Assembly: GCF_013387485.1 (NCBI RefSeq)
Contig: NZ_JABBXB010000002.1
Coordinates: 1-64,000, forward strand
Source: Stenotrophomonas sp. SAM-B
Lineage (GTDB): Bacteria > Pseudomonadota > Gammaproteobacteria > Xanthomonadales > Xanthomonadaceae
Length of the DNA: 64,000 bases
Direction: 5' to 3'
The position numbers and the translations under genes are program-made. A model generated the notes under the pieces. The model saw only the letters and a program-made list of their open reading frames with translations, did not search any database and was not told the DNA's origin. How positions within the stretch are numbered: the stretch's first letter is position 1; every line of letters starts with the position of its first letter. This document shows positions 1 to 10,691 of this stretch, piece by piece.

Positions 1-19
1 CGGCCGGGGCCCTCCCGGA

Positions 20-1687
20 TCAGCCCAGAATCCCAGGCAGATCCAGCCCCTTCTCCTTCGCGCAGTCCACCGCGATCTCATACCCCGCATCGGCATGCCG
101 CATCACGCCCGTGGCCGGGTCGTTCCACAGCACGCGTGCGATGCGCTTGGCCGCGGCCTCGGTGCCATCGCAGACGATGACCATGCCGGCATGCTGCGAG
201 AAGCCCATGCCGACGCCGCCGCCATGATGCAGCGACACCCAGGTGGCGCCGCTGGCGGTGTTGAGCAGGGCGTTGAGCAGCGGCCAGTCGGACACCGCAT
301 CGGAGCCGTCCTGCATGGCCTCGGTTTCGCGGTTGGGCGAGGCGACGCTGCCCGAATCCAGATGGTCGCGGCCGATCACCACCGGCGCCTTCAGTTCGCC
401 ATTGGCGACCATTTCGTTGAAGGCCAGACCGAGTCGATCACGATCGCCCAGGCCGACCCAGCAGATGCGCGCAGGCAGGCCCTGGAACTTGATCTTCTCG
501 GCGGCCATGTCGAGCCAGCGATGCAGGTGCGGGTTGTCCGGGATCAGTTCCTTGACCTTGGCATCTGTCTTGGCGATGTCCTCCGGATCGCCGCTCAGCG
601 CGGCCCAGCGGAACGGGCCGATGCCGCGGCAGAACAGCGGGCGGATGTAGGCGGGCACGAAGCCGGGGAAGTCGAAGGCATCTTCCACGCCTTCTTCCAG
701 CGCCATCTGGCGCAGGTTGTTGCCGTAGTCCACCGTCGGTACGCCGAGCGAGTGGAAGCCGAGCATGGCGCGGATGTGGTTGGCCATCGACTCGCGCGCG
801 GCCGCTTCCACTTCCTTCGGCGCCGAGACGCGCTTGGCGTCCCATTCCTCCACCGTCCAGCCCTGCGGCAGGTAGCCGTTGACCGGGTCGTGCGCGGAAG
901 TCTGGTCGGTCAGCAGGTCCGGCTTCACGCCGCGGATCAGCAGCTCGTCCAGCACGTCGGCAACGTTGCCGAGCAGGCCGACCGAGAGCGGCTTCTTCGC
1001 GGTGCAGGATTCCTCGATCAGGCGCAGCGCTTCGTCGAGGTCATCGGTCCAGGTGTCGAGATACCCGGTGCGCAGCCGCATCTCGATGCTGCTCTTGCGG
1101 CATTCCACCGCGAGGCAGGAAGCCCCGGCCATCACCGCGGCCAGCGGCTGCGCGCCGCCCATGCCGCCCAGCCCACCGGTGAACAGCCATTTGCCGGCCA
1201 GGCTGCCGTTGTAGTGCTGGCGGCCCATTTCCACGAAGGTCTCGTAAGTGCCCTGCACGATGCCCTGGGCGCCGATGTAGATCCAGCTGCCCGCGGTCAT
1301 CTGGCCGTACATCGCCAGGCCCTTCTTGTCGAGCTCGTTGAAGTGGTCCCAGTTGGCCCAGCGCGGCACCAGGTTGGAGTTGGCGATCAGCACGCGCGGG
1401 GCATCGACATGGGTGCGGAACACGCCGACCGGCTTGCCGGACTGGACCAGCAGGGTCTGGTCATCCTCGAGCCGCTGCAGGGTCTCGATGATCTTGTCGT
1501 AGCTCTCCCAGTCGCGCGCGGCGCGGCCGATGCCGCCGTAGACCACCAGCTCCTGCGGGCGCTCGGCCACGTCCGGGTGCAGGTTGTTCATCAGCATGCG
1601 CAGCGGGGCTTCGGTCAGCCAGCTCTTGCAGGTCAGCGTGGTGCCGGTCGGGGCGAGGATGGTGCGGGTGGAATCGAGACGGGTCAT
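20..1687 (-). CDS. hutU: Urocanate hydratase
   Basis: Converts urocanate to 4-imidazolone-5-propionate, the second step of histidine degradation, in the cytosol using tightly bound NAD+. The 555-residue product has the family's usual length. A glycine-rich NAD-binding stretch ([12 protein letters not shown]) lies near residues 171-182 and the conserved ICWVGLGDR segment, with the family cysteine, near residue 408. It is the last gene of the minus-strand hutI-hutH-hutG-hutU operon; its ATG overlaps the hutG stop by four bases, which suggests translational coupling. Its stop codon is only 20 bases from the window edge, so any terminator or further downstream gene is not visible. Confidence 0.97.
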   Translation of the reverse strand: MTRLDSTRTILAPTGTTLTCKSWLTEAPLRMLMNNLHPDVAERPQELVVYGGIGRAARDWESYDKIIETLQRLEDDQTLLVQSGKPVGVFRTHVDAPRVLIANSNLVPRWANWDHFNELDKKGLAMYGQMTAGSWIYIGAQGIVQGTYETFVEMGRQHYNGSLAGKWLFTGGLGGMGGAQPLAAVMAGASCLAVECRKSSIEMRLRTGYLDTWTDDLDEALRLIEESCTAKKPLSVGLLGNVADVLDELLIRGVKPDLLTDQTSAHDPVNGYLPQGWTVEEWDAKRVSAPKEVEAAARESMANHIRAMLGFHSLGVPTVDYGNNLRQMALEEGVEDAFDFPGFVPAYIRPLFCRGIGPFRWAALSGDPEDIAKTDAKVKELIPDNPHLHRWLDMAAEKIKFQGLPARICWVGLGDRDRLGLAFNEMVANGELKAPVVIGRDHLDSGSVASPNRETEAMQDGSDAVSDWPLLNALLNTASGATWVSLHHGGGVGMGFSQHAGMVIVCDGTEAAAKRIARVLWNDPATGVMRHADAGYEIAVDCAKEKGLDLPGILG

Positions 1688-2517
1688 GCAGCACTCCGGG
1701 ACGTAGCGAAGTCGAGACAGGCATCGAGCACCTGCTGCAGCGTGGCGCGCAGCGGGGCGGCGTGATCGGGATCCAATGGCGTGGGCCAGCTGTGCTCATC
1801 CACGGCCTCGGGCTCGTGCATGTAGCCGCGGCAGGCCAGCTCCATCTGCAGCGTGTGCACGCCGCCCGGGATGTCGCTGTAATGGCGGGTGATGTAGCCG
1901 CCCTTGAAGCGGCCGTTGCGCACATGGCTCATGCCGCTCATCGCGCACAGGTTGTCGACGACGTCGGTCAAGGCGTTGTCGCAGGTGGTATCGCCGTTGG
2001 TGCCGAGGTTGAACTGCGGCAGCTGGCCATCGAACAGGTGCGGGATGTGCGAGCGGATCGAGTGCGCGTCGTACACCACCACGGTGCCGTGCCTGGCCCG
2101 CAGGCGCGCGATCTCCGCGGCCAGCGCATCGTGGTACGGCACGAACCAGGTATCGCGGCGGCGCGCGATCTCGGCCGCGTCCGGACCGTGGCCATCCCGG
2201 TACAACGGCTGGTTGTCGAAGGTGGTCAGCGGACACAGGCCGGTGGTGTTCTGGCCCGGGTACAGCGAGGTGCCGCTGGGGTCGCGGTTGACGTCGATGA
2301 CCGAGCGCGACACCGCCGTGCGCACCGTGGTGGCGCCCATCTGCTGCGCGAAGGCATACAGCTCGTGTACCCACCAGTCGGCGTCGCGGCGGGCCAGCCA
2401 CGGCGACAGGAACTGCGAGGCCAGTGCATCCGGGAGTTCGGTGCCGGTATGCGGGAAGCTGACGATCAACGGCACGTCGCCGCGGTGGATCTGCAGCCAG
2501 TCTGGATACGCGGTCAT
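1684..2517 (-). CDS. hutG: N-formylglutamate deformylase
   Basis: Hydrolyses N-formyl-L-glutamate to glutamate and formate, the last step of the five-step hut pathway. The 277-residue protein belongs to the N-formylglutamate amidohydrolase family: an [10 protein letters not shown] motif near residue 20, and a [11 protein letters not shown] motif mid-protein that supplies likely metal and substrate ligands. Start and stop overlap hutH and hutU by four bases each. Its presence together with hutF shows that formiminoglutamate is deiminated first and deformylated second, rather than cleaved directly to formamide. Confidence 0.95.
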   Translation of the reverse strand: MTAYPDWLQIHRGDVPLIVSFPHTGTELPDALASQFLSPWLARRDADWWVHELYAFAQQMGATTVRTAVSRSVIDVNRDPSGTSLYPGQNTTGLCPLTTFDNQPLYRDGHGPDAAEIARRRDTWFVPYHDALAAEIARLRARHGTVVVYDAHSIRSHIPHLFDGQLPQFNLGTNGDTTCDNALTDVVDNLCAMSGMSHVRNGRFKGGYITRHYSDIPGGVHTLQMELACRGYMHEPEAVDEHSWPTPLDPDHAAPLRATLQQVLDACLDFATSRSAA

Positions 2518-4055
2518 GACAGCGGCTCCAGGGGCGGCAGGATGTCGCCGAGGCCTTCAGCGAGCACGCCGCCGCGCACCAGGTTAGTGGCGGCGACCAT
2601 GTCCGGATGGAAATAGCGGTCGTCCTCCAGCGTCGGCACCTGCGCGCGCAGGCGCTGGCGGACCGCTTCCAGCGCGTTGCTGGAGCGCAGCGGGGCGTGG
2701 AAATCGCAGCCCTGCGCGGCGGCGAGCAGCTCGATGCCGATCACGTTGGCGGCGTTTTCGGCCATCGCCATCAGGCGGCGCGCACCGTGTGCGGCCATCG
2801 AGACGTGGTCTTCCTGGTTGGCCGAGGTCGGGATCGAGTCCACGCTGGCCGGATAGGCGCGCTGCTTGTTTTCCGAGACCAGCGCAGCGGCGGTGACCTG
2901 CGGAATCATGAAGCCGGAGTTGAGGCCGGGCTTCGGGGTGAGGAAGGCGGGCAGGCCAGACAGCGCCGGGTCGACCAGCATCGCGGTGCGGCGCTCGCTG
3001 ATCGAGCCGATCTCGCATACCGCCATCGCCAGCATGTCCGCCGCGAAGGCGACCGGCTCGGCGTGGAAGTTGCCGCCGCTCAGCGCCTCGTTGGTATCGG
3101 TGAACACCAGCGGATTGTCGGAGACACCGTTGGCTTCGATCGCCAGCGTGGTGGCCGCCTGGCGCATCACGTCGAACGCGGCGCCCATCACCTGCGGCTG
3201 GCAGCGCAGGCAGTACGGATCCTGCACGCGCACATCGTTGTCGCGGTGCGATTCGCGGATCGCCGAGCCCTGCATCAGGGTGCGCAGCGCGGCGGCGGTG
3301 GCGATCTGCCCGCGCTGGCCACGGATGCTGTGGATGCGCGGGTCGAACGGCGTGTCCGAGCCCTTGGCCGCTTCGACCGAGAGCGCGCCGGTGACCAGCG
3401 CCGCACGGAACACGGTGTCGATCGCGAACAGGCCGGCCAGTGCGTAGGCGGTGGAGTACTGGGTGCCGTTGAGCAGCGCCAGGCCTTCCTTCGCGCCGAG
3501 CACCAGCGGGGCCAGGCCGACCTTGGCCAGCGCCTCGGCAGCCGGCAGGCGCTCGCCATCGACGAAGGCTTCGCCGACACCGATCATCACGCTCGCCAAA
3601 TGCGAGAGCGGGGCCAGATCGCCCGAGGCGCCGACCGAGCCCTGGCACGGAATGACCGGAATGAAGTCGTGCTGCAGGAACGCTTCCAGCAGGGCCAGCG
3701 TCTGCGGGCGGATACCCGAGGCGCCCTGGGCCAGGCTGGCCAGCTTCAGCGCCATCATCAGGCGCACCACGGGGGCCGGCATCGGCTCGCCGACGCCGGC
3801 CGCATGCGAGAGCACGATATTGCGCTGCAGGGTTTCCAGATCCTCGCGCTCGATACGCACGCTGGCCAGCTTGCCGAAGCCGGTGTTGATGCCATACACC
3901 GGGGCGCCCTTGGCGACGATGTCGGCCACCGTCTGCGCACTGCGCAGCACGGCCGCGGCCGAGGCCGGGTCCAGCCGCACCCGCGCGCCATCGTGGATGG
4001 CGCGCCATTGCGCCAGGGTCACGGCGCCGGGGTGCAGGGTCAGGGTAGTGCTCAT
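2514..4055 (-). CDS. hutH: Histidine ammonia-lyase
   Basis: Removes ammonia from L-histidine to give trans-urocanate, the first step of the pathway. The 513-residue product carries the Ala-Ser-Gly triad (residues 143-145, within [12 protein letters not shown]) that cyclises to the MIO prosthetic group, and the family segment VYGINTGFG near residue 53. The frame stays open upstream to 4262, but the ATG at 4055 is chosen because a GGAGA ribosome-binding site lies just before it and homology begins there. It sits 23 bases downstream of hutI and overlaps hutG by four bases. Confidence 0.97.
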   Translation of the reverse strand: MSTTLTLHPGAVTLAQWRAIHDGARVRLDPASAAAVLRSAQTVADIVAKGAPVYGINTGFGKLASVRIEREDLETLQRNIVLSHAAGVGEPMPAPVVRLMMALKLASLAQGASGIRPQTLALLEAFLQHDFIPVIPCQGSVGASGDLAPLSHLASVMIGVGEAFVDGERLPAAEALAKVGLAPLVLGAKEGLALLNGTQYSTAYALAGLFAIDTVFRAALVTGALSVEAAKGSDTPFDPRIHSIRGQRGQIATAAALRTLMQGSAIRESHRDNDVRVQDPYCLRCQPQVMGAAFDVMRQAATTLAIEANGVSDNPLVFTDTNEALSGGNFHAEPVAFAADMLAMAVCEIGSISERRTAMLVDPALSGLPAFLTPKPGLNSGFMIPQVTAAALVSENKQRAYPASVDSIPTSANQEDHVSMAAHGARRLMAMAENAANVIGIELLAAAQGCDFHAPLRSSNALEAVRQRLRAQVPTLEDDRYFHPDMVAATNLVRGGVLAEGLGDILPPLEPLS

Positions 4056-4078
4056 GGAATCTCCAGACATCACAGGGT

Positions 4079-5278
4079 TCATGCGGGTTGGCCGCGCATC
4101 ACGCGGGCGTGCAGGGGGTTGAAGCCCATGCGGTAGACAAGGTCGGCAGGCGCCTCGATGTCCCACAGGGCGAGGTTGCAGTCCAGGCCGACCGCCAGCC
4201 GGCCGATCCGGTCCTGCCGGCCCAGTGCACGTGCCGCTTCGCGGGTGAACCCGGCGATGCATTCGTCCACGGTCATGCGGAACAGGGTGGCGGCCATGTT
4301 CATCGCCAGCAGCGGGCTGGTCAGCGGCGACGTGCCCGGGTTGGAATCGGTGGCCAGTGCCAGTGGCACCCCGGCCGCGCGCAGTGCGGGGATCGGGGGC
4401 AGGGTGGTGTCGCGGGTGAAGTAGAACGCGCCCGGCAGCAGCACCGCCACGGTGCCGGCGCTGCGCATCGCGGCGATGCCGTCGGCGTCGAGGTGTTCGA
4501 TATGGTCGGCCGACAGGGCACCATGGCGCGCCGCCAGGGCAGCACCGTGCTGGTTGCTGAGCTGCTCGGCGTGGATCTTGATCGCCAGCCCGTGCTGCTG
4601 CGCGGCGACGAAGACCTGTTCGGCCTGCGCGGCGCTGAAGGCGATGTTCTCGCAGAACACGTCCACCGCTTCGGCCAGTCCGGCGGCCGCAACGGCCGGA
4701 ATCATGACGTTGCAGACCTCGTCGATGTACTCCTGCGCCTCGCGGCCCGGCGGAATCGCATGCGCGCCGAGGAAGGTCGGCACGATCTCGACCGCGCGCC
4801 GGCGGCCCAGCTCGCGCGCGACCTGCAGCTGCTTGGTCTCATCGGCCAGGGTCAGCCCGTAACCGGATTTGATCTCGAGCGTGGTGATGCCTTCGGCCAG
4901 CATGGCATCCAGCCGCGGCAGGCTGGCGGCCAGCAGGTCGGCCTCGCTGGCGGCGCGGGTGGCGCGCACGGTGGAGACGATGCCGCCGCCGGCGCGGGCG
5001 ATGTCGGCATAGCTCACCCCCTGCAGGCGCTGCTCGAACTCGCCGGCACGGTTGCCGGCATAGACCAGATGGGTATGGCAGTCGATCAGGCCGGGGCTGA
5101 TCCAGCGCCCGGCGCAGTCGATGCGCTGGGCCGCCTGCAGATGATCGGCCGAACCCGCCGCCCCCACATGCACGATGCGGCCATCGGTGGCGGCGATGAC
5201 GCCATCCTCGATCACGCCCAGGCCCGGGCCGTCGACGGTGATCAGGTTGGCGTGGTACCAGAGGGTGTCACAGTGCAT
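4079..5278 (-). CDS. hutI: Imidazolonepropionase
   Basis: Hydrolyses 4-imidazolone-5-propionate to N-formimino-L-glutamate, the third step. The 399-residue protein has the amidohydrolase metal motif [10 protein letters not shown], with the two histidines at residues 68 and 70, and family length. The frame is open for another 2 kb upstream only because high GC suppresses stops; the ATG at 5278 is where similarity begins. It is the first gene of the minus-strand hut operon, and its promoter region is shared with divergent hutF and contains the palindrome at 5296-5311. Confidence 0.95.
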   Translation of the reverse strand: MHCDTLWYHANLITVDGPGLGVIEDGVIAATDGRIVHVGAAGSADHLQAAQRIDCAGRWISPGLIDCHTHLVYAGNRAGEFEQRLQGVSYADIARAGGGIVSTVRATRAASEADLLAASLPRLDAMLAEGITTLEIKSGYGLTLADETKQLQVARELGRRRAVEIVPTFLGAHAIPPGREAQEYIDEVCNVMIPAVAAAGLAEAVDVFCENIAFSAAQAEQVFVAAQQHGLAIKIHAEQLSNQHGAALAARHGALSADHIEHLDADGIAAMRSAGTVAVLLPGAFYFTRDTTLPPIPALRAAGVPLALATDSNPGTSPLTSPLLAMNMAATLFRMTVDECIAGFTREAARALGRQDRIGRLAVGLDCNLALWDIEAPADLVYRMGFNPLHARVMRGQPA

Positions 5279-5295
5279 GGCAGCAACCACATCGG

Positions 5296-5311
5296 TGTAT
5301 ATGTCTATACA
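5296..5311. promoter_or_regulatory. Palindromic operator between hutI and hutF, probable HutC site
   Basis: The sequence TGTATATGTCTATACA is an inverted repeat with six-base arms (TGTATA/TATACA) around a four-base centre. It sits in the 63-base gap between the divergent hutI and hutF starts. HutC-type GntR regulators bind TGTATA-like palindromes, and hutC is the second gene downstream. Seen: the symmetry and position. Inferred: that HutC binds here and represses both arms until urocanate is present. Confidence 0.75.
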
Positions 5312-5341
5312 ATATAGGCGCCTCTTCCGGGATGTCCAGTG

Positions 5342-6718
5342 ATGCCAGCCAACCCCGCACCGATCCTTCGTTTCCATGCTGCCCACGCGCTGCTGCCACA
5401 CGGCTGGGCGCGCGATGTGCGCATCCTCAGCCAGGGCGGCAGGCTTATCGAGGTGACCGAAGGTGCGTCGGCCGAACCGGGTGATACCGCGCTGGCGATC
5501 GCGCTGCCGGGCCTGGGCAACCTGCACAGCCACGCCTTCCAGCGCGGCATGGCCGGGCTGACCGAGATCGGCGGCAACAGCGGCGACAGCTTCTGGAGCT
5601 GGCGCGAGCTCATGTACCGTTTCCTGGCGCATCTGCAGCCCGAGGCCATGCAGGCGATCGCCGAGCAGGCCTATGTGGAAATGCTGGAATCCGGCTTCAC
5701 CCGGGTCGGTGAGTTCCATTACCTGCACCACGGGCCGGATGGGGTGCCGTATGCCAACCGCGCCGAGATGGCCGAACGCATCGCCGCCGCAGCCCACTCC
5801 AGTGGCATCGGCCTGACCCTGTTGCCGGTGTTCTACGCGCATGCCGATTTCGGTGGCGCCGCGCCGAACCCGGCCCAGCGCCGTTTGATCCACGACGTCG
5901 ACGGTTTTGCTGAACTGCTGCAGGGCTGCACGCGCGCGCTGCAGGGCCAGGACGATGCGGTGCTCGGTTTCGCCCCGCACAGCCTGCGCGCGGTGACCGG
6001 CGAGGAGCTGTCGGCGCTGCTGCCGCTCAACCAGGGGCCCGTCCACATCCACATCGCCGAACAGACCCGCGAGGTCGATGCCTGCGTGGCCTGGAGTGGC
6101 ATGCGCCCGGTGCAGTGGCTGTACGAGCACGCCCCGGTGGATGCGCGCTGGTGCCTGGTCCACGCCACCCACATCACCGAGGCGGAGATGCAGCGGATCG
6201 TGGGCAGCCGTGCGGTGGCCGGGCTGTGCCCGATCACCGAGGCGAACCTGGGCGACGGGCTGTTCCCGATGCAGGCCTTCGCGCGTGCCGGTGGCCGGTT
6301 CGGCGTGGGCTCGGACTCCAACGTGCTGATCGACGCGGCCGAAGAGCTGCGCCTGCTCGAGTACGGCCAGCGCCTGCAGCTGCAAGGCCGCAACGTGCTG
6401 GCGCCGGGCGATGGTCAGTCCACCGGCCGCTGGCTGTACGAACAGTCGTTGAACGGTGCCGCGCAGGCCCTGGGCGTGCGCACCGGGCTGCAGGCCGGCG
6501 CGCCGGCCGACCTGGTCGAACTCGATCCGGACCACCCGGCGCTGATCGCCCGCGACGGTGATGCCTTGCTTGACAGCTGGGTGTTCGCCGCACGTAATGG
6601 CGCCGTGCGATCGGTGTGGCGCCAAGGGCGCCAGTTGGTCCGTGACGGTCGCCACCCGCAACGCGAGGCGGTGGCCGCACGGTTCGCCGCGGCACTTCGA
6701 CCGTTGTTGGGGGTCTGA
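5342..6718 (+). CDS. hutF: Formiminoglutamate deiminase
   Basis: Deiminates N-formimino-L-glutamate to N-formyl-L-glutamate, which HutG then cleaves. The 458-residue protein is of the metal-dependent amidohydrolase type, with [10 protein letters not shown] near residue 62 for metal binding and HIAEQTREV plus VHATHI further on. A GTG at 5339 directly precedes the ATG at 5342; the ATG is preferred. It is transcribed divergently from hutI across the operator and is followed 12 bases later by hutC. Confidence 0.94.
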   Translation: MPANPAPILRFHAAHALLPHGWARDVRILSQGGRLIEVTEGASAEPGDTALAIALPGLGNLHSHAFQRGMAGLTEIGGNSGDSFWSWRELMYRFLAHLQPEAMQAIAEQAYVEMLESGFTRVGEFHYLHHGPDGVPYANRAEMAERIAAAAHSSGIGLTLLPVFYAHADFGGAAPNPAQRRLIHDVDGFAELLQGCTRALQGQDDAVLGFAPHSLRAVTGEELSALLPLNQGPVHIHIAEQTREVDACVAWSGMRPVQWLYEHAPVDARWCLVHATHITEAEMQRIVGSRAVAGLCPITEANLGDGLFPMQAFARAGGRFGVGSDSNVLIDAAEELRLLEYGQRLQLQGRNVLAPGDGQSTGRWLYEQSLNGAAQALGVRTGLQAGAPADLVELDPDHPALIARDGDALLDSWVFAARNGAVRSVWRQGRQLVRDGRHPQREAVAARFAAALRPLLGV

Positions 6719-6730
6719 TCCGACCCTCCC

Positions 6731-7474
6731 ATGCAGGAATCCAGAGTGACGGGCAAGAAAGCAGCAACCCTCAATCAGCGCATCCGTGCTGATCTGGAAA
6801 GCCGCATCCTCAGTGGACAGTGGGAGCCTGGCTTCCGCATCCCCTACGAACACGAGCTGATGGAGCAGTACGGCTGCTCGCGGATGACCGTGAACAAGGT
6901 ACTGACCGCGCTGGCCGAGAGCGGCATGATCGAGCGCCGCCGCCGTGCGGGCTCGTTCGTCGCGCGCCAGCCGCCGCACCTGGAACAGGTGGCGCTGGAG
7001 ATTCCCGACATCGCCATGGCAGTGCAGGCGCGTGGCCATGTCTACGGTTACCAGCTGCTCGAGCGCGCCTACCGGCTGCCGCGTGAGCACGTGGCCGAAG
7101 AAACCGCGCTGTCCGGGAGTGAGAAGCTGCTGGCGATCCGCTGCCTGCATCTGGCCGATGGCCGGCCGTTGGCGCTGGAGCACCGCCTGATCAGCCCGGT
7201 CGGCGTGCCGGAGGTGCTGGCGGTGGACTTCGAGACGACGGCGCCGGGCAGCTGGCTGCTGCAGAACGTCTCGTGGACACGCGCCCAGCACCGGATCAGC
7301 GCCTGGGGCGCCGATGACGCGGCAGCGACGCTGCTGCAGGTCAAACCCGGCACGGCGTGCCTGGTCATCGACCGCCTCACCTGGCGCGGCGAGCAGCCGA
7401 TCACCTGCGTGCGGCAGATGTTCCTTGGCGATGCCTACGATCTGGTCGCCCGGTTCTCGCCGGGCGCGCGCTGA
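6731..7474 (+). CDS. hutC: Histidine utilisation repressor, GntR family
   Basis: Transcription factor expected to repress the hut genes and to be released by urocanate. The 247-residue protein has an N-terminal winged helix-turn-helix (about residues 15-80, with [17 protein letters not shown] and [10 protein letters not shown]) and a C-terminal UTRA-type effector domain of the HutC subfamily. It lies directly downstream of hutF in the same direction and probably shares its promoter, so it would regulate its own synthesis through the palindrome at 5296-5311. Confidence 0.93.
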   Translation: MQESRVTGKKAATLNQRIRADLESRILSGQWEPGFRIPYEHELMEQYGCSRMTVNKVLTALAESGMIERRRRAGSFVARQPPHLEQVALEIPDIAMAVQARGHVYGYQLLERAYRLPREHVAEETALSGSEKLLAIRCLHLADGRPLALEHRLISPVGVPEVLAVDFETTAPGSWLLQNVSWTRAQHRISAWGADDAAATLLQVKPGTACLVIDRLTWRGEQPITCVRQMFLGDAYDLVARFSPGAR

Positions 7475-7477
7475 GCC

Positions 7478-8503
7478 TTACAGCGTCGTGCACTGCCGCC
7501 AGCGGACCGGCTCATCCACGCCCGGGCGCGGGTTGAGCTGGATGCGCACGGTGCGCAGCGCCGGATAGCGGACCACTTCCTCGCAGATCAGCGGCCAGAT
7601 CGTGTCGATCTCGCCGGTGCGGTTGATCGCCAGCGTCTGCCGGGTCAGCCAGATGCCGCTGGCCACGCCGGGACGGTTGGCGACCTTGCGGGAGAGTTCC
7701 TGCTGATACCGGTCCAGCGTCGCGTTGTCCGGGTTCGCTTCCATCGCAGACGGGACAGCATCGGCGGCGCGGTTTTCTGCGCTGCCCGGGGCTGCCGTCG
7801 CTGCAGCAGGGGGCTGTGTGCCGACCGTTGCGGGGGCATCCGCCGCGGCAGATGGAGCGGCGGCAGGTGCGGCCACCGCGGTTTCGTCGTCGGACCAGTC
7901 TTTTTCCAGCCCGGCGGTCAGCGAGCCCAGCCCGACCAGCAGGCCCAGCGTCACCGCCCCCAGCGCTGCGATCGAGATGTGGCGGATCGCCTCGCCACGG
8001 GCGCCGGCCTCTACCCGGGCTTCCATGTCGCCCGGCAGGTAAGGCTTCAGCAGCGGCCACAGCAACGGGCCGTCGAGCACCTCCACCCCCTGCTTTTCAG
8101 CGGCGATGCGACCGTCGCGTTCGACCTTGCCCTCGGTGATCAGGATCCCGCCACGGGCACCGGCCAGGCGCGCGGCGGCGCCCAGCTCGTTCACCGCCGC
8201 CGTGCCGATCCGGTAGGCGCGACCGTGCTTGCACGACAGCAGCCAGCGTTGCGGGCCATCGTGCATCAGGAAATCGCTGCGCGGTTCGCGGCTGTCGGCG
8301 GCCTCGTCGGGCACGTCCTGCAGGCCGCGCTGCTCGTGCATCGCACGCCGCACGATCAGGGAAAACTCGCGCCAGTGCATGCCGGCCAGGGCATTCAGGC
8401 CGAGCTGGGTCTCCTTGCGCTTCCGTTTGATCAGCCAGAAGTAGGCCGTGGCCACGAACCAGACGATGAGGGCCAACAGCAGGGCCAGGATCCAGGAGAG
8501 CAT
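7478..8503 (-). CDS. Membrane-anchored restriction-endonuclease-fold protein
   Basis: The 341-residue product begins with a strong membrane helix (ILALLLALIVWFVATAYFWL), followed by a cytosolic domain of about 170 residues resembling the Mrr_cat / restriction-endonuclease-like fold (conserved stretches FLMHDGPQRWLLSCKHGR and GGILITEG). A second membrane helix lies near residue 190, then an Ala/Pro-rich linker and a C-terminal region of unknown type. Start at ATG 8503; the frame continues upstream to 8590 without a better start. It is convergent with hutC, only three bases from its stop. Such proteins are common in Xanthomonadaceae but their role is unknown; a DNA-cleaving function is inference only. 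Confidence 0.7.
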   Translation of the reverse strand: MLSWILALLLALIVWFVATAYFWLIKRKRKETQLGLNALAGMHWREFSLIVRRAMHEQRGLQDVPDEAADSREPRSDFLMHDGPQRWLLSCKHGRAYRIGTAAVNELGAAARLAGARGGILITEGKVERDGRIAAEKQGVEVLDGPLLWPLLKPYLPGDMEARVEAGARGEAIRHISIAALGAVTLGLLVGLGSLTAGLEKDWSDDETAVAAPAAAPSAAADAPATVGTQPPAAATAAPGSAENRAADAVPSAMEANPDNATLDRYQQELSRKVANRPGVASGIWLTRQTLAINRTGEIDTIWPLICEEVVRYPALRTVRIQLNPRPGVDEPVRWRQCTTL

Positions 8504-8651
8504 GCAGGGGATATGAACAGGGAAGTGCGACAGACAGTTTATATGCGCCTTTGCACGTCTGCGGCGCGTCGTTTCCGGGGCGTTTCGCATCCGGCGATCA
8601 CGTCAGTGACGGCGGTCTCACTTTGCGCCGATCCGCCCACCGGCCGCCCAC

Positions 8652-8716
8652 AAAAAACCCGCCAATCCAGAGCCGTGAGGGGAGGGAACAAACGGCGGTG
8701 GAAGCGATTGGCGGGT
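8652..8716 (-). terminator. Rho-independent terminator after the phasin gene
   Basis: An 11-base perfect stem (ACCCGCCAATC at 8657-8667 pairing with 8706-8716) brackets a long loop. Read on the minus strand it is followed by a run of T, so it would end transcription of the gene at 8765-9259. Confidence 0.7.
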
Positions 8717-8764
8717 CGGTTTCGATTGTCAACAAAGTTCTGCTGCTTTGCAACAATCGAGGGA

Positions 8765-9259
8765 TCAGGCGTCGGAGGTGGGCGACTGGTGGGTGCCCGG
8801 GGACGGTGCGCCGGACGGCGAGGCATTGCGGGCCTCGGCCCGGTTGACCCGGGTGTTCAGCGCATCGATGCGGGCGTTGAGCGCGGCGACATCCTCGGCG
8901 GTCGGGATGTGCAGGCGCTTGAGCACGCCCTGGACCCGGTCATCGAAGGCCTTCTCGACCTTGTCCCAGGTGCCGCTGGCTTTCTCGCGGGCCTCGCCGA
9001 GGTGCTCCTCGACATTGTCGCGCCAGCGCGGCGCATCGCCGGTCTGCTCGCGGTTGCGGGCCTCGATGTTCTCGCCTTCCTTGACCAGGTTGTCGAAGAC
9101 GCGGCTGCCTTCGGCCTGCGCACGCCCGAAGGCGCCCAGGCCCGCCAGCCAGATCTGCTGGGCCGAGTCGGTCAGCTTGCGCGAGAAGCGCTCGGCCTGA
9201 TCCTGCAGCGAGGGCTTCTCGCCTGGGATGCGATCGTCGAAGTCGTTGGGTGAATTCAT
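8765..9259 (-). CDS. Phasin-family protein (polyhydroxyalkanoate granule associated)
   Basis: The 164-residue hydrophilic, helix-rich protein resembles the PhaI/PhaF-type phasin family: an N-terminal RFSRKLTDSAQQIWLAGLGAFGRAQ segment followed by EGSRVFDNLVKEGE, and a heptad-like C-terminal part (ALNARIDALNTRVNRAEA) that should form a coiled coil. Phasins coat PHA granules or act as chaperone-like structural proteins. No PHA synthase is present in the window, so the substrate role cannot be confirmed. The neighbouring PHA-system-type gene at 9358 supports the assignment. A terminator follows at 8652-8716. Confidence 0.85.
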   Translation of the reverse strand: MNSPNDFDDRIPGEKPSLQDQAERFSRKLTDSAQQIWLAGLGAFGRAQAEGSRVFDNLVKEGENIEARNREQTGDAPRWRDNVEEHLGEAREKASGTWDKVEKAFDDRVQGVLKRLHIPTAEDVAALNARIDALNTRVNRAEARNASPSGAPSPGTHQSPTSDA

Positions 9260-9357
9260 GGGGCGATCCCTTGGGTGGACACCCCTGGATCGTATGCATC
9301 GCCGGCTTCAAGCGATGTGATGGCCGGCGCCTGTGCGACGCCGGGCCGTGCGTCGGT

Positions 9358-9633
9358 TCAGCCGAGCTTTTCCTTGAGCACGCGCTGGATCTCGCTCTCC
9401 ACCATGCCCTTCATCGCCGACAGCAGGAAGCCGAGCTTGGCGGTGACCTGCACCTGGCCGGGCTGCAGGGCGATCTCGCCGTCCACGCCGGAGCCGCTGA
9501 AGTTCAGCACGTCGCCGACCCAGTTCGATTGCAGGCCGAAACGCTCGGACAATTTGGCGGCGACGTCTTCGATGGCCTGGCGCGCATTTTCAGCGGGCAG
9601 GGAATGGGGATGACGGATATCGATGCTGGACAT
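9358..9633 (-). CDS. Polyhydroxyalkanoic acid system family protein
   Basis: The 91-residue protein matches the small PHA-system protein family in layout: an N-terminal IDIRHPHSLP segment, then EDVAAKLSERFGL, and a C-terminal helix that includes KLGFLLSAMKGMVESEI. The function of this family is not established; its genes are often found beside phasin genes, as here (gap about 100 bases). The ATG at 9633 is preferred to the longer frame reaching 9732, whose extra residues look like non-coding translation. Confidence 0.8.
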   Translation of the reverse strand: MSSIDIRHPHSLPAENARQAIEDVAAKLSERFGLQSNWVGDVLNFSGSGVDGEIALQPGQVQVTAKLGFLLSAMKGMVESEIQRVLKEKLG

Positions 9634-9754
9634 GCGGACTCCTGGCGGACAACAGCGCGGATTTGGGCGTGCATTGTGCGCATCCTCAGGCACAACTCCA
9701 AGGTCTGCGTCACACTTCTTCTTCCCTGACATTCAACCTGCTAGGCTGCGCCGC

Positions 9755-10555
9755 GTGCAGAACCTGCTAGTTCACTTCACTCAACGCCAACACCCCGACC
9801 AGCCGCTGCGGCCCGGGGTGCAGCGCATCGTGCGTCATGCTTCGGGCACTGTCCGGCTTGGCGATGACACCCCCGGCACCCTGCTGCTGGCCCAGTTCTG
9901 CCTGGACGACCGTGGCCTGTGGCTGCAGGTGGCCAACGGCATCCGTGGCATCCACGTCAACGGCCGCCCCGTGCGCCGGATGGCGCTGCTGCGCGCCGGC
10001 GACGCCGTCTACGCCGATGGCGTGGAGATGGTGGTGCAGGGCGACTGCGAGGCGCTGGTCCATGCGCCGCCGCGCAGCGACGATGGCGGCGACGACCAGC
10101 GCCTGCTGCGCGGGGTCGGCGGCCAGCACCACGGGCGCAGTTTCACCCTCGACCGCCCGCGCGTGATCGGGCGCGGGCCCGAGGCGGACATCGTCATCGA
10201 CGACCCGGCCTTCGCCGAGCAGCACGCGCGCCTGGAACAGCACGGCGAGCGCCTGCTGCTGCGCGACCTGGGCGCAGGCGAGTCCACGCGGGTCAATGGC
10301 GTCACCGTTCGCCATTGCTGGCTGCAGCCCGGCGACCAGCTGGTCTTCGATGCCCAGCACCGCTTCGTGCTCGAAGTGCCGCACGACGGCCGCAAGCGCA
10401 TCGTGATCGAGGAAGAGGACGATGGCTTCGAAGCACGCCAGCGCCCGGAACCGGTCGCTGCGCCCAAGCGCGTGAGTCGCTGGCCGTGGCTGCTGGCCAG
10501 TGCACTGCTGCTGGCGGCCGCCCTTAGTGGCCTCCTCTGGTTCGGGGCGAGGTAG
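9755..10555 (+). CDS. FHA domain protein with C-terminal membrane helix
   Basis: Predicted phosphothreonine-binding protein. The central region (about residues 110-195) shows the forkhead-associated pattern RPRVIGRGPEADIVIDD followed by an HARLEQHG segment and later VNGV. The N-terminal 100 residues also look like a degenerate FHA fold (GTVRLGDD then HVNGRPV). The protein ends in one membrane helix (WPWLLASALLLAAALSGLLW), so it is tail-anchored with the FHA domains in the cytosol. GTG 9755 is chosen as the start because the upstream open frame back to 9623 overlaps the divergent gene and lacks protein-like character. No kinase partner is visible nearby. Confidence 0.8.
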   Translation: MQNLLVHFTQRQHPDQPLRPGVQRIVRHASGTVRLGDDTPGTLLLAQFCLDDRGLWLQVANGIRGIHVNGRPVRRMALLRAGDAVYADGVEMVVQGDCEALVHAPPRSDDGGDDQRLLRGVGGQHHGRSFTLDRPRVIGRGPEADIVIDDPAFAEQHARLEQHGERLLLRDLGAGESTRVNGVTVRHCWLQPGDQLVFDAQHRFVLEVPHDGRKRIVIEEEDDGFEARQRPEPVAAPKRVSRWPWLLASALLLAAALSGLLWFGAR

Positions 10556-10575
10556 TGCCGGCCGCTGGCCGGCAA
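10552..10575 (+). repeat. SMAG-type GTAG palindromic repeat
   Basis: GTAG head followed by a perfect GCCGGCC/GGCCGGC hairpin, directly at the end of the FHA gene (the TAG of the head is its stop codon). The layout matches the GTAG-headed REP repeats (SMAG) of Stenotrophomonas maltophilia. It may act as a transcript-end hairpin. Confidence 0.75.
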
Positions 10576-10691
10576 CCAGGCACGCCCGGCGCGGGTCATT
10601 AGATTCGTTTGCAACCAAATTCGCCTTGTCCTGCAAGGCCTAAAGGCTGGTGCGCTGCGGCATACTAGGGGTCTTGCCCCATAGGTGTGAC

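Noticed and set aside
95..1765. Long plus-strand frame opposite hutU
   Set aside because: Shadow of hutU: His/Arg/Gly-rich sequence without any domain.
5279..7291. Very long minus-strand open frame extending hutI by about 670 codons
   Set aside because: It is antisense to hutF and hutC, whose families are clear; high GC removes stops. hutI starts at 5278.
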